A stretch of 64,000 nucleotides of DNA, from the NCBI RefSeq assembly GCF_008831285.2, contig NC_045143.1, positions 13,195,214-13,259,213 of the forward strand, read 5' to 3'. Shown here piece by piece: positions 46,270 to 57,429 of this stretch; positions within the stretch are counted from its first letter, which is position 1, and each line of letters starts with the position of its first letter. Made by a program: the position numbers and the translations under genes. The notes under the pieces were generated by a model. The model made no database searches and had not been told where the DNA came from. It worked only from the letters and a program-made list of their open reading frames with translations. Source of the DNA: Nymphaea colorata (Eukaryota > Streptophyta > Magnoliopsida > Nymphaeales > Nymphaeaceae).

Positions 46270-47150
46270 CAAAGAAAATGGAAATCTCTCAAACCTTGCT
46301 TGAGTACCACCATGGACTACCGGCGTCAGGCCATGAGGGAGTTTGCAAGACCCTCGCCCATGTGTGAGCAGATTTTTGGTGGGAAGGTTTGCGAAAGGAT
46401 GTGGAGGATTTCGCCCTGCAGTGTCCCATTTGTCAATGGGAAAAGTATGAAGCAGCCAAGGCGCCTGGCCTGCCTAATCCCTTGCCGATACCCAATTAGC
46501 CGTGGGAGGACATCAGCATGGATTTCATGGAGGCCCGTCCCCGATCCCTGGGCAAAGAAGCCATCTTAGTCATTGTGGATAGAATGACTAAGTATGTCCA
46601 TCTTGCAGCTCTGCCAAAAAGGTATACCGCCACCTTAGTGGCAGAAGTTTTTCAAGAGACGGTAGGGAAGTTACATGGTATGCCCAAAACTATTGTAAGT
46701 GACAGGGGCACCGTCTTCATGAGCCAATTCTAGAAGGATTACCATCGGCTAGCAGGGACACAACTGCTCTTTATCATGGCCCACCACCCACAAACGGATG
46801 GGCAGACCGAGGTGGTTAATCAAACCGTAGAGACATATCTACGTAGTTTTGCAGGGCGCCGGCCTTCCACATGGTCTAAGTGGCTGTCATGATGCGAATG
46901 GTCGTTCAACACTAGTCAACACTCCTTGACCGGGATGACCCCCTTCGAGGCAGTCTACGGACGGCCGCCCCCCTCGTTGCGCACTTATGAGCCGGGCACA
47001 GCCAACGATCCGGAGATAGATCGGAGCCTTAGCGATCGGGATAGCATACTGAAAACTGTTAAGATAAATCTTGAGAGAACTCAACAAAGAATGCACCAGA
47101 TCCATGACAAGGGACGAAAAGAGAGGGAATTCCTCGTAGGTGACCTATGA
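46270..47150 (+). pseudogene. Integrase of the outer element
   Basis: HHCC zinc finger: YHHGLPASGHEG then CPICQ (about 46,307-46,437). The core contains the catalytic triad positions: SMDFMEARP, a stretch with VDRMTKYVHLAALP, VSDRGTVFMSQF and HHPQTDGQTEVVNQTVETYL. GMTPFEAVYGRPPPS follows. Stops at 46,371, 46,498, 46,731 and 46,889 and a frame change break it. Confidence 0.82.
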
Positions 47151-47496
47151 GGTGATAGCCAGACATGGAAATCTGCTCCCTATATTCTATTGGCCCTACG
47201 AGGTGATAGCCAGACATGGAAATCTGCCTATCATCTCTCACTACTACCGGAGGCGAAAGTCCACCTGATATATCATGTAAGCCGGCTCAAGCCCTTCAAA
47301 GGGGACCAACTGGTAGAAGTGACACCCTACCTTGAAGAGCCAGGCAAAAAGGATCATCCGACAGTGACGCGTCAAGGATGGGGACCAGCTCCGAACAGAA
47401 TACTTAGTAGAGTGGGGCGGAAGTGAAGAAAGTCCCACGTGGGAACTGGCCAACGAGCTGGTCGAAAAGTATCCGGCGCGGGCAAGTTTCGTCTAA
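47151..47496 (+). pseudogene. GPY/F-like region and chromodomain of the outer element
   Basis: After a small duplication (47,145-47,228) the integrase C-terminal module reads YHLSLLPEAKVHLIYHVSRLKPFKGD. A chromodomain follows in another frame: EYLVEWGGSEESPTWELANELVEKYP, shown here only by its WGGSEESPTWE core at about 47,414-47,446. It ends in TAA at 47,494-47,496. Chromodomains steer integration of this element group toward particular chromatin. Confidence 0.72.
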
Positions 47497-49060
47497 GAGG
47501 AACCCTGCACCTGGCCGCATCCCTGCTGGCTCGTTGCCCAGCCATCATCGCAGCAGCCAAGGACCACAGACCTAACTACCATAGCAGGCAGCATCAGGTT
47601 CAGCCCAACGCTAAGGAGCATCACCGCCCCAAGCAGACCTCGCAACAGGACCACCGCACACCAGCACACCTGCTCAGGCTGGCCGATGACTTCCAAGTCA
47701 GGACAGCGCTCTGAGAGAACAAGCGAGTAGGCAAGGATGGACCGCGTCGCTACAGACGGACAATCATGTCGAGCAGTGCTCGATCACCCTGGCCGAGCGC
47801 CAGGCAACGACAGGCGGACAGATGCACCTTCCTATGGGAGCACTCCTTCTGCGGATGGAGCAGCAATGTCCCGTATGGGCTTGGACCCCTTCTCCGAGCC
47901 AGGCATGGCTGGGGTACCGAGCAGCCATAGCTGAGAGGCAGTCGCCTAAAAGCGATGCCATACCGAGCGGAAGGCCTACGCGGGTGGCCTCTGTAGTTGA
48001 GAGGGTCATTCCCCCAGACCAACGGGAAGAGCCCATACCGAGCGAAAGGGGGCCCCTGACTTCTGTAGCCGAGAGGCAGTTGGAGCCCAGCGATGGGGGA
48101 CACAGCCATTCCGAGCGAAATGAGGTTAGCGGCCGCGGACCCTGCCGAGGGTCACCCAGCATGATGCAGGCAGTCGCCACCAGACATGGTGGCCTTCGAG
48201 GCATGAATGCCTCCCCAGCAAGGCCATCGCCCCCACTTGCACACACGCAAGCACATACCCACAACCCTATCCATAGACACCCACGCCTGGTAGGTCAGGG
48301 ACTGCACCAGTCACCACATCACCGGGCCGAGCCTGGCCCTTCACACACCCCGTCACCCATCTCACACCTGGGAGGTTACCATCCCAGGGCAACACCCCCA
48401 AGTTGCACCATCCCACCACACCTCCCTCTCGGGACCCGCTCACCAACAGATCAGCATCGCTAACCCTTGGACCAGCCTGGTATGGTTCCAAGGCCATCTA
48501 GGGCACTGCACCCAGAGGGAACCCTCAGACCCATCAGCCATCCACCACCGCCATCTGGACCAGGTCAGCGCCAGCTCCAGCTCAGCACCAGATCGTTCGG
48601 GTTCGCCCAACGAGGACGGACCTATGCCGGAGTCCCAGATCTAGGCGCACCACCCACAGGACCATCGAAAGACCCTCTGGGTCACATCAGGCAACCAGAC
48701 ACGACTCCTGGACTGCCTGACCCGCCCGCGCCATGTCAGAACTTCTAGAAGAGTCACCCAGGCGGGTCGGCAAGGACCCAGGCTGCCGACCCGCCCCCCG
48801 CAAGAGATCCGCCCCACAGAAGACTCCAGAAGGCGATTCGCGCACTCAAGTGCACTCATTCCCGAGACTGATCGCGTCAGAGCTTCCTGTGCAAAGGGAG
48901 GTTATTCGGAGCGGATCAATGCCCCGCCTCCTCTACCCGCTCCTCCGCTCCATGCCCGCACCGCCCAGATCAGCCTATCCGGATTTGGCGGGGTGGGTCT
49001 GGCACGCCTTTTGTTTCGACCCAGGCGGTTTCCTGCCCAGTTTGTGTAAATAGTTAGAGA
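47497..49060 (+). other. GC-rich, proline/histidine-rich 3' extension of the outer element
   Basis: Between the pol stop and the 3' untranslated part lies about 1.6 kb that is clearly richer in GC than the host flanks. The longest frames (47,822-48,463, 213 codons, rich in Pro, His and Ser; 48,467-48,748; 48,733-49,053) have no recognised domain. A loose repeat of three units with the words ccgagcg and gagaggcag is seen at about 47,928-48,125. Competing frames are open on the minus strand (47,750-48,264), so GC content alone may create the openness. No capture of a host gene could be proved. Confidence 0.45.
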
Positions 49061-49821
49061 TTAGGGTTTGGGTTATCTTTTTGTCATCTTAAGCATTTTG
49101 TACTCTCTCTCTTCATTGTAGCTAAGCAGCAGCCTTCTCCCGGTTCACCCGAGAGCTCAAGGTTGTCAATGGAAGGTTGAGCTAGCTTGCATTTTTCGGC
49201 GTGGTTCTCCGGCATCAAGGTACTCCCCTTCTTCTCCGGGCTAAATGTGGTTCTTCTTATCCAGCCATAGGTTTCCTTGATCCCCTTGTGGCCTAGTGCG
49301 TGGTTCTCTCTACAGCCCTAAGGGAAGCCACCGTGACGTGGTTCTTCACGGTGAAGGGATTCGGGTTTGAGCATCAGCAGACTAGCCGGTGAGCAGGCCC
49401 CTCTCCGGACACTAGCATCGGTTCCCATCGCCTACTCGATGGTAAGCATCTCCAGCCCCCGACGGAGCCTACCGAGCCCAAGCCACGGCCTCGCTGCCTT
49501 GCTCCTGAAAACTGCGTCGCCTCGGGGGACCTTAACCTCCCTAGCAAAAAACAGAGCGCTCCCAGTGGAAGAGAGCAACCGCGTGCCACGGCCGACGAGA
49601 CCTTCTTCTGCTCCATTCACGGTAACTGCGTACTCTTCCCTGGCTCCCTTCTATGCTTTCTATTAAGGCCTTGACCCGGGTGTTGCCTGTTTCTTCTTGC
49701 CGACCGAGAGGAGCAATAACCTCCCCACACTAAAAAACGGGGCCCTCGCGGCCGCCTGGAGCTTGCCGCATACAGAGGATGCTTTCACTTTAAGGGAGGC
49801 TATCAGTTGATGCCTACTCTC
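49061..49821 (+). other. 3' untranslated region of the outer element
   Basis: Non-coding sequence before the 3' LTR with several similar phrases (gtggttct at 49,201, 49,248, 49,302 and 49,340). A short purine run, TAAGGGAGG, at 49,791-49,799 could be the polypurine tract but is 22 bp from the LTR, farther than usual. Confidence 0.5.
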
Positions 49822-50394
49822 TGCCGTGGTACCGCAGCCTGAGCCATCCACCGAGTGCTTCATTCCGAAGCAAAAAGCCAATAGCAGTCCACTCTTGGAC
49901 TGCGGTAAGTCCCTAACCTCTTTGCGGGGCGGGTGTGGTTTGACTCGCGGCTCCGACCCTCTCTTGCCAGCCGAAAGGGATCATTGGTGGGCCTCACTCC
50001 CAAGCAATCCCCGGTTGAGCCGATACACTTGGTCTGGCCTAACCCAGGGGAACTCACGGCGTGAAGAAGGGGAATGGTTTGCTCGATGAATGAATGCATG
50101 TGGATGGTTTGAGCCGGGCATCTGCAACGTGAGTTGTGAGGGTTTTCCTACACTTGTATCGTACACAGTTGTAATTTGGACCTTAACCTCACTTGTAAAA
50201 CTTGTACTCGGGTCGGGATTTTCTTGTACCTACGGGGATAAACTTGTAAACAGTCGGCAGTTAAACTGACTGAGGAAGGATTTGTACACCTGGGAGTTAG
50301 CCTCCTCCTGCCTACGCCGTCCAGCGCGTGGTCCGGTAATGGTAGGCGAGGGTCGACAGGCCTCGGTAGTGCCTCGGCCCATGCGGTCCTACCA
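49822..50394 (+). repeat. 3' LTR of the outer element
   Basis: Begins TGCCGTGGTACCGCAGCC and ends TCCTACCA. It is collinear with the 5' LTR over its whole length. Confidence 0.85.
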
Positions 50395-51771
50395 CCTACA
50401 TTCTAAAAATATGTGAAGCTATTTTGTTCATTTTTGTTCATTGTCCAACTCGGTTATGATACAATCGTGTGTTTGGTAACGTGGAAGCCTACATTTTAAA
50501 AATATTCCAAGGTTTGTCTCTAGAGTGCTAGAAAAATTTTGTTCTTGTTGCCTAATATGTGAGTGTTTTTCAAACCTTAAGGACTGTCCTTTTTATGACG
50601 AGAGAACTGTGGTAGACGCTATTTAGTTACTTGGAATCGTAAGAATCGTGCCTTTTAAAAATGTCATGCTTCTTCTTTTCTTCGCACAAATCTTTCCTTA
50701 TTCTTGGTTAATAGCATTTTGTTTTGTTGATTCTCTTTCGTTTGATTTTTCATTTTGTCCCATTGTTGAATGAGGAAAGCAGAACTCCTCGTTTTGGCCT
50801 CATTCTTAGTTGTGGTGTTTGTTGTTTCTCACCTTACCTATTTATTTATTTATTTATTATTTTATTTCTTTTTCACTACATGTGATTTACCCACTAGCCT
50901 TCACAGGTGCTCTAGGTCAGGTCACTGTAGTAAGAATCGGCTATTTTTGACCGGTTGGTCTCTTGGGTCTGAGCTGACCCAGTGTGTGGTGACCTCGCTC
51001 CCTTGGAGGTCTTGCTCAAGGTAGGAGCGAGTTTCGACCACCAAACCCAGGTTTCGATCCACACTTGTTTGTGTAAATAGGAGGAACACCTTCTTTTTTG
51101 TTGGTTCATAAATGTGGTGTTCACCTGGTGAAATTATTGAAGCTACAAGTTGTGAAATTTTAGTGAGAATGACCAGCCAATGCACCTAAATTAAAATTTA
51201 TTGATTTTTTTTTTATTTTTTTAAGTTGAGATACTGGATTTTTATGAGAACAAGTGGGGATTGCATATCATGATGATCCATCAGCTTCAAGTGGGGGTAT
51301 GGGAGGATGGATATGTCCAATATGTTGTTGACTTTTACATCATTATCTTCACTGAGTTCCATACTTGGATATGTCTAATATGCTTGCTTCTCTTTGAATC
51401 AAGAATATCATCAAATTTGGATTTGTAATTCAATTGTGGGATGCAAGCCTTCTACAGTACATTCACTCATTCATTTTTCTTGTTTTCAGTTTATGTTTTT
51501 TGTTTCTTTCATATTGAAAAGAAAAAATGTTGCAATTGCTCTTTTACACTTATGCAAGATAGTACCATGAGAAGCCAAGTACGTCACAATTTTTCTACTG
51601 TTCTTCAATTTTTTAAACTATGGACAAGTTTTCTAAGTAGATCTGTGCACTTTGTAACATTTTTTTTGTTACCTTAAATAATTTATTTTTGTTTGCCCTG
51701 CATTACATTTAATATTTTACTCAGCCGCATTAATATTTTACTCAGTTTTAGTTATGGATGGATGAACTTAC
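50395..51771. other. Intergenic flank, no supported gene
   Basis: AT-rich DNA right of the outer element. A phrase cctacattctaaaaata at the border recurs as cctacattttaaaaata near 50,487. The SINE-like segment is listed separately. Open frames at 50,770-51,024 and 51,441-51,677 lack motifs. Confidence 0.5.
50885..51095 (+). mobile_element. Possible tRNA-derived SINE fragment
   Basis: GC-richer island in AT-rich DNA with a box-A-like TGACCCAGTGTGTGG (near 50,976), a box-B-like GGTTTCGATCC (near 51,050) and a T-rich end (cttcttttttg). Box spacing is longer than in most SINEs and no flanking duplication was seen. Confidence 0.25.
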
Positions 51772-51848
51772 CTTCTTCAAAATGGAGTCTTCCTCCAATA
51801 ACAACTGCAAGAGGAAGATAAGCGGCCTCTCCAGCACAGGAGGCCATC
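51772..51848 (-). other. Exon-like open segment with good splice sites
   Basis: On the minus strand, acceptor ...cacctag is followed by 77 open nt and a consensus donor, gaag|gtaagt. The frame reads MASCAGEAAYLPLAVVIGGR and then LHFEE. I do not recognise the protein and found no adjoining exons. It could be a relic exon or chance. Confidence 0.25.
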
Positions 51849-52346
51849 CTAGGTGATCAACGTTTTGCACAATTTTGGTTCCATAGAATATCCAAAATTT
51901 CAGTCACTACTGTTCCATGTTTTTGCTATCAATACCAAAATCTAGAGAAATGTTGGATCTTCCAAAATTATTGTCAAATTCAGTAGGGGAAGCTCTCTCT
52001 TTTCCGCATATGTGGTAAAATTTCAATAGTGAATGATCTTTTGATCAAGCCAGAGGTTTGGTACTTGTCAAGGGGTTGCACTTGTTTAATTATAGCTTCA
52101 AAAGCCAACAAGGAGACTCCCAAAGTCCATTTTCTGGCCATACTGTAAAATGTGAACTGTGTTTTTTTTTCTTTTACTTTTAGTTAAATTCTGTTAGATC
52201 TATGTGTTTGTGTCAATTAATGGCTTTATATGTTTTAATGGGATAATGGCTCCTTAAACAGAAATTGAATTTATGGCAACTTTTTTTTTGGTGGACGAAC
52301 CAATTCTTGGTGGAGCAAAGATAGGTTGTAACGTCATAGTATAAAC

Positions 52347-52388
<42 letters not shown>

Positions 52389-55300
52389 CTTAGGCTGGAA
52401 AAGGTGATCTTTACCTCTTCACTCTTTCCGTTGTTCATTAGCGGTGTTCTTTAATATACGTCTTCACAATGATGAGGCTCACTCAATACTGCTCTTCTTC
52501 AGGGTATGCACTAATTCTCAGGCAATTTAATTATTTAAATTCCTTTTTCTCATGTTATTCTTTGAGGCATCCAAGGAGAAGCAGAATTATTTAATTGATT
52601 TTTTTTTGAAGTTGTTAAAATGAGTGAGCGTATATGTATGTAATCATCATGTGATCATCGATTGTTTTCCAATCCAGTTACGATATTTGTATTTCTGTAT
52701 ACATTCATTCACATGAGTTCTTCTGGAATGCCAAGGGTTTGGTTAAACGAGTCTTGATCTGTGCCATAAGTGGAAGAAAAAGCTTGCTGTGGTGGACATG
52801 ATTTTCAAATATTGCTACCAAACACTGAATATCTTTTACTGTAGATGGCATCTACTATGTTAGTAAGTCAGCAGTATGTTTTTTTTTTGCTTTGTGTAAT
52901 CTCTTATTTTTTATTTTCTTGTCTTTGTAATCTTCTATTCTTTTTATTTTCTGCTATCCGAGCTGAATATCTTAGCTGTAGAGAGCCGAGGACTCTACAA
53001 TGGCTATGTTTCAAGCTGTTGGAGATCCCAACAGCTCATGTTGTTTTCTGTTTATTGTTCTATCAAGCTCTTAAAGAGCTTAATTCTTAACAAATTAATT
53101 TGTGAGATATTCATTTTGTTCACATGGTATCTGTGATTTGTTTTCTTCGTCAAGTTGGAGCTTCTTTTTCAAGGAAAAAAATGAGACGGTGTGCTGCTAT
53201 AAATTTTCCTGATTGATTCTGAATTGGTTGTTGACTTATTTGAAGATCTGCGTCAGTACCAATTGTTGTGGCAATTAGAAGACCGGTTGTATATGTTACA
53301 GCAAGTAGATTGAATCTTGCTGCTGCTGATTAGGTTGAGAGGATTGAACTATCATGTTTCTCATTTCTAGTATGCTATATCTCTTCCATAATCTAAGTTA
53401 ATTTATTCTATATGAAATGGAAGGCAAATAGTACCTTTCCCTCGGACCGTTCCTCAAAGTTACACCTACAAATTATGTGTCATGGGCTATGGAATCCATC
53501 CTTTCATCTTATCAACCTTCAGCTTTCACCTCAACTTTGAAAGTGGTGTTTTAGTTGGGTAGGAGAAACCCTTTTGCCTAGTCAATTTTTTATCTTTTTC
53601 TCAAGGAACCCTTATAATAGGAGAAGTCTGAGGAATTCATCTTGTTATGAACCCTTCCATCACAAAGACCTATATTTACAGGGGGAGCTTGTGATGTTTA
53701 TTTTGCAAAAACCATCCTAGTCATTTCTCTACTTCCAACCATAGGTCACTTGGTTTTATAGACATTTTTTTTTTATGGAAAAGGGAAAACAATCTAGGCA
53801 ATATATCACATGACGTCAAGAATTTTTAAAACCTACTATTTTGAAAGGAAATTTTGTGATGTACCTTCACTTTGTCTTAGGTATTCCTTTGAGAGTAAAG
53901 GAGGAAGTTTCAAGCCCTTGTTGTCAATCAATTGAAGGAGAAGACTAGAAATGTTCTTTGTGTGAGCTATGAAGATGGGTTCAGTGATGTTGAGGAGCTC
54001 AAGGATTAGGAAATGTTATTCGCCTTTGCAATCAAACATCTGCAAGAATCAAACATGGAAGTGCGATGAGGTGGAAGCCTGAGTGTTCTTCAGGTAGCAA
54101 AATGAGGGTTAGTAATTGAGAGTACTCGGTATGCATAAAGGTGATTTATGTATATTCCATGAAGATAACAACCCATGAACATTTTGTCTTGTTGAAATTC
54201 ACAAGTTGAAGTGGGTATGGCACGTTACAAAGTTACACAAAACCATCAAAGAGATGGCGTTTTGTAGTAACCTTTGGGGTGGTGAGGTATTTCCCTCAGA
54301 GATCAAGGTTGGCCTAAAAAATATATATATGAAAACAACAAAAAAGAAGCAAGAAAAAAAACAAAGCAAGAAAAAGCAAAAGAAAATCAAAACCAAAAGA
54401 AAGAAAAAAAAAACATGCTTGCCAAGGGATGAAGGACATGAAGGCTGAAGTCTCTAGCATTGATTTTAGATCCTTTGTGGGTGAATGTTTCGAGGTTAAT
54501 ATCTGCTTCTTGTCTTTGGTTTCCTATGAAGCTGAGAAATTATGCTCATACGTTGAAAATGGAAAGAAAGTCCTTCGGGAGCATCGGTGCGATTCTAAAT
54601 CCTAATACTTCATCGAATACTTCAGGACAGGTAAAAGAAGGTTGTCTTTTGCACACATGCACTAAAAGCCTATGGGCAAAAATTTGAAAATAACAAGCCA
54701 TTTCAAAGTTCAACTTGACGTCTTTTGCTATATTCCTAATTGGTGAGTATACGAGGCAATATAATTCTCTTTAGATCATTTTATGGTCTTATTGTTGAGT
54801 GTCAACCTGGTTTAGAGTCTTTAGACTTTGAGACTCATGTTCAATATTTATTTATGGCCATGCTTAGTTTGAGTCAGTTTCATGTAGTGTGTAAGTTGAC
54901 TAGAGTACTTGTTGTGTATAGTCTAGCATAGTAGGGACATGGGTTAAAGTTGTGTTGTGGTTCCATGCTTGTTAGAATCTTAATTATAGTAGCTTTTAAC
55001 TGTCGTGATCTTTTCATTGAGCATTTGATTCTATTTAAAACCATGTACCTAAGTTGTACATGTCCTACCTATACCGAGGTATGGTTCAGAAGAACTGTGA
55101 ATGTTGGAGTTGTTAAACCTTGGTATTGATTTCATGTGTTTATTGGTCTTCACTAGGATTGTTAGAAGTTAGAGCATATGCTTATTGATTGTATTTCTAA
55201 AAGGCCTGAACCAAGTTAGTTAGCTTAATTATTTTGCAAACATATTAATTCTTCATATGTTTTCTCATTTTTTGTGTTTGATAGTTAAGATTCCCTGCAT

Positions 55301-55468
55301 CATAATTATTTTCATCACTTGTTCACTGAACTTATGTATGTATTTATGTTCTTAAGGTGTTGCTGGTTTTGATAGTCTGGTTTTTGGTTTAAGATAGTTC
55401 AAATTTTTTATTGATCTGAGTATTATACTTTGCCAAGTTGAATTGTCTAATAGTGCTTTGATCGGTTT
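51849..55468. other. Intergenic, no supported gene
   Basis: AT-rich DNA with a (GA)n microsatellite at 52,351-52,388. An open stretch at about 53,248-53,331 (SVPIVVAIRRPVVYVTAS on the plus strand) has no partner. The open frame at 54,206-54,448 is mostly an A-rich, Lys-coding low-complexity run. Frames at 54,460-54,687 and 54,740-54,931 lack motifs. Confidence 0.5.
52351..52388 (+). repeat. (GA)n microsatellite
   Basis: Uninterrupted GA dinucleotide repeat of about 38 bp. Confidence 0.9.
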
Positions 55469-56862
55469 TGTCACACCCCAACCTTTTTGACCCTCAAAAG
55501 GGTTTTTTTTTTCTTAACATAAAACATTGAGGTGCGACGACACAATAATTCAAAATGAGATGAGCCAAGAAATTCAAAACAATGGGGCAAGCTTTCCATT
55601 ATATAAGAATTTCAGTTCCTTTGTACACATGACCAAAAATGCCCCAAAATCACAACATTGATGCCTAACAAAAACCAGGCATCAATAAAACCAAAGCAAG
55701 ATGCGCCAGCACGACATTTGACCCAAAACCTTCTCAGTAGGATGTGAGTGAAGACACATGACCAACCTGCTGCCCCTGGTCCACCAAAACCTAAAAAAGA
55801 AAAAAAACTGAAGGCTTAGCCTTCACAGTATGGTAACAAACCAGTAAAATCCCTAAACCTCTAGGTAAGGGCTCAGATATGATCTAATCACAAATAACAT
55901 ACAACTCTGCATAACATATCATTCTCATTCTAATCATTTACATTAACTTTAGTGAATTGACAGTTCCTGTGGGTGCATTCTAATCGATATGGATCCATTC
56001 ACGCTGCAGCGGTAGAGCACTCATCCATGGATGTGTGAATTCCAAGGAGAAATACTCAGCCTTCTCTAGGACACCCAGGTTGGGAAGGCGGGAGCCCAAC
56101 GCTCCAAGCACAACACACAACAGTACCCTAGGGCCTTGCACCGCCTGCGCTCCGAACAGGTGAGACTAGTGGCGAAAGTGGGACGTCTCCCAAACACATT
56201 GCCACAACCCATCGGCCTCTCATCTATTATTATTTCTTATTTAACATTATGAAAACACAATCACAAGAGCTAACTCATGAGGTTGGTTCACTCAACGAGT
56301 GCCCCATACCTCCAAATGCCTCTACACGAGGGCTACATATATACAAGAGCTCAAGTAGGGAACGTGAGGGTAGGGGAAAGGCGCTGACAAAAGAGACAGA
56401 CAAAAGAGAGTGTGAGGGAAGGAGGGTTCGGACAAAGAGGGGAAACACGGCAAGGGGAGGGAAATCGAGTGGGGCAAAAGAGGGAGATGGTGAAGAGGAG
56501 ACAGACGGGACGAGCAGGGAGCTCTAGCAGAGAGGGAGAGGGAGAAATCATGCGGCTGGGGGTGCTGACGAAGGAGGGAGAGGCTGCGTGGGAGGGAGGA
56601 GAAGAAGCAGACAGAGAGGGCGGGAGAGGAAGCTTACCCACGTTGCCGCCGTCGCCACCTGCCGCTGCACCGACCTCCATCTCCTTCTTCCTCTCTGCGC
56701 TGTGCTTCGGTCGTGGGTAAGGGAGAGACGCAGAGGGGAAACGAGGGGGAAGGGGAACGAGGAAGGGGAGACGGGCTGCGGCGTCACGCTCCTTACGCGC
56801 ATGGAGCTCGGGTCCGGGTCTGGACCCTGACCCGATCCGACCTGCAAACATCGCACGTTACA
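55469..56862 (-). repeat. Solo LTR related to the inner Tekay/Del-like element
   Basis: Starts TGTCACACCCCAACC and ends CATCGCACGTTACA. It keeps the same landmarks as the 3.1-3.3 kb LTRs in order: caatggggcaagctttc, gccagcacgac, gatccattcacgctgc, the lead caggttgggaag, ctcatgaggttggttc, then a purine-rich tract and a GGTCCGGGTCTGGACCC-like block near the end. It is shorter (1,394 bp) because the internal duplication and its surroundings are missing. No internal element sequence adjoins it, so it is a solo LTR, the usual product of LTR-LTR recombination. Flanks ggttt and aaacc are not a direct duplication. Confidence 0.8.
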
Positions 56863-57429
56863 AACCCTCTTTTCCATCAAGTAGTATAATAATCGAGCTG
56901 CTTTTATTTAGTCTGATGTGCTTTGGCATGCTGCCGCTAGTTAATTTTTGTTGTTCTTTCTAGCTAGTTGTATTTGCTCGCAAATCACCATTTTTTCCCT
57001 ATCTCCATGGGCATAAGTTTGTTGTGTTGGTTTCTGTATCTGAATTATTCTTAGCTAGATTCTCTGTTATCTCACTAAGACAGCTGATTTTATGCCATTC
57101 ACCCTTAAACTTGCTTCTAGGTATTCTTTTGATAATCCAGTTTCAGCTACTGCCTATATCTACCATTCCTTTTGCTTGGTCTCATGTTCAATTCTTGTTC
57201 TGATTCAATAGTCAATGTCAACGCACTAGTTGTACAAGAAAATCTTTCGGCAGATATTGCAATAAGTGATTTATGTTGACAATGTTTAATATCTGTTCTC
57301 CCCTAACAATAGTGTTCCTTTCCTGAGCATATTTAACGTGTAAAGGCTATATTCATGCATCTTTTCTAGTTATTCACATGATTACTTGTTTTGAAGTTTA
57401 TTATGCTCTCTTTTCACCACATTATGCAG
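56863..57429. other. Intergenic or intron-like, nothing recognised
   Basis: T-rich sequence ending in a polypyrimidine/AG acceptor-like site (attatgcag at 57,421-57,429). It could be an intron of a gene whose last exon follows, but no upstream exon was identified. Confidence 0.4.

Larger units (their letters stand above)
31782..50394 (+). mobile_element. Outer Ty3/gypsy chromovirus LTR retrotransposon, interrupted by a nested element
   Basis: Two near-identical LTRs (31,782-32,355 plus 42,779-42,794, and 49,822-50,394) flank a plus-strand internal region. It has an initiator-Met primer site (42,799), Gag, protease, RT, RNase H, integrase and a chromodomain, followed by about 2.3 kb of GC-rich sequence. 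Domain order PR-RT-RH-INT with a C-terminal chromodomain marks a chromovirus. A Gag zinc knuckle of the LCFNCDEKWERGHKCK type suggests the Reina or Galadriel group. Without the 10.4-kb nested insertion the element is about 8.2 kb. Stops and frameshifts make it inactive. No target duplication was found. Confidence 0.85.

Noticed and set aside
47750-48264. Minus-strand frames of 119 and 166 codons in the outer element
   Set aside because: They compete with plus-strand frames in GC-rich DNA, no motif is seen, and stop-poor composition is sufficient explanation.
50395-50399. cctac as target duplication of the outer element
   Set aside because: The left flank reads aaatc, so the two sides do not match under any LTR end within a few bases.
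54206-54448. Lys-rich 80-codon frame
   Set aside because: It is mostly translation of an A-rich low-complexity run.
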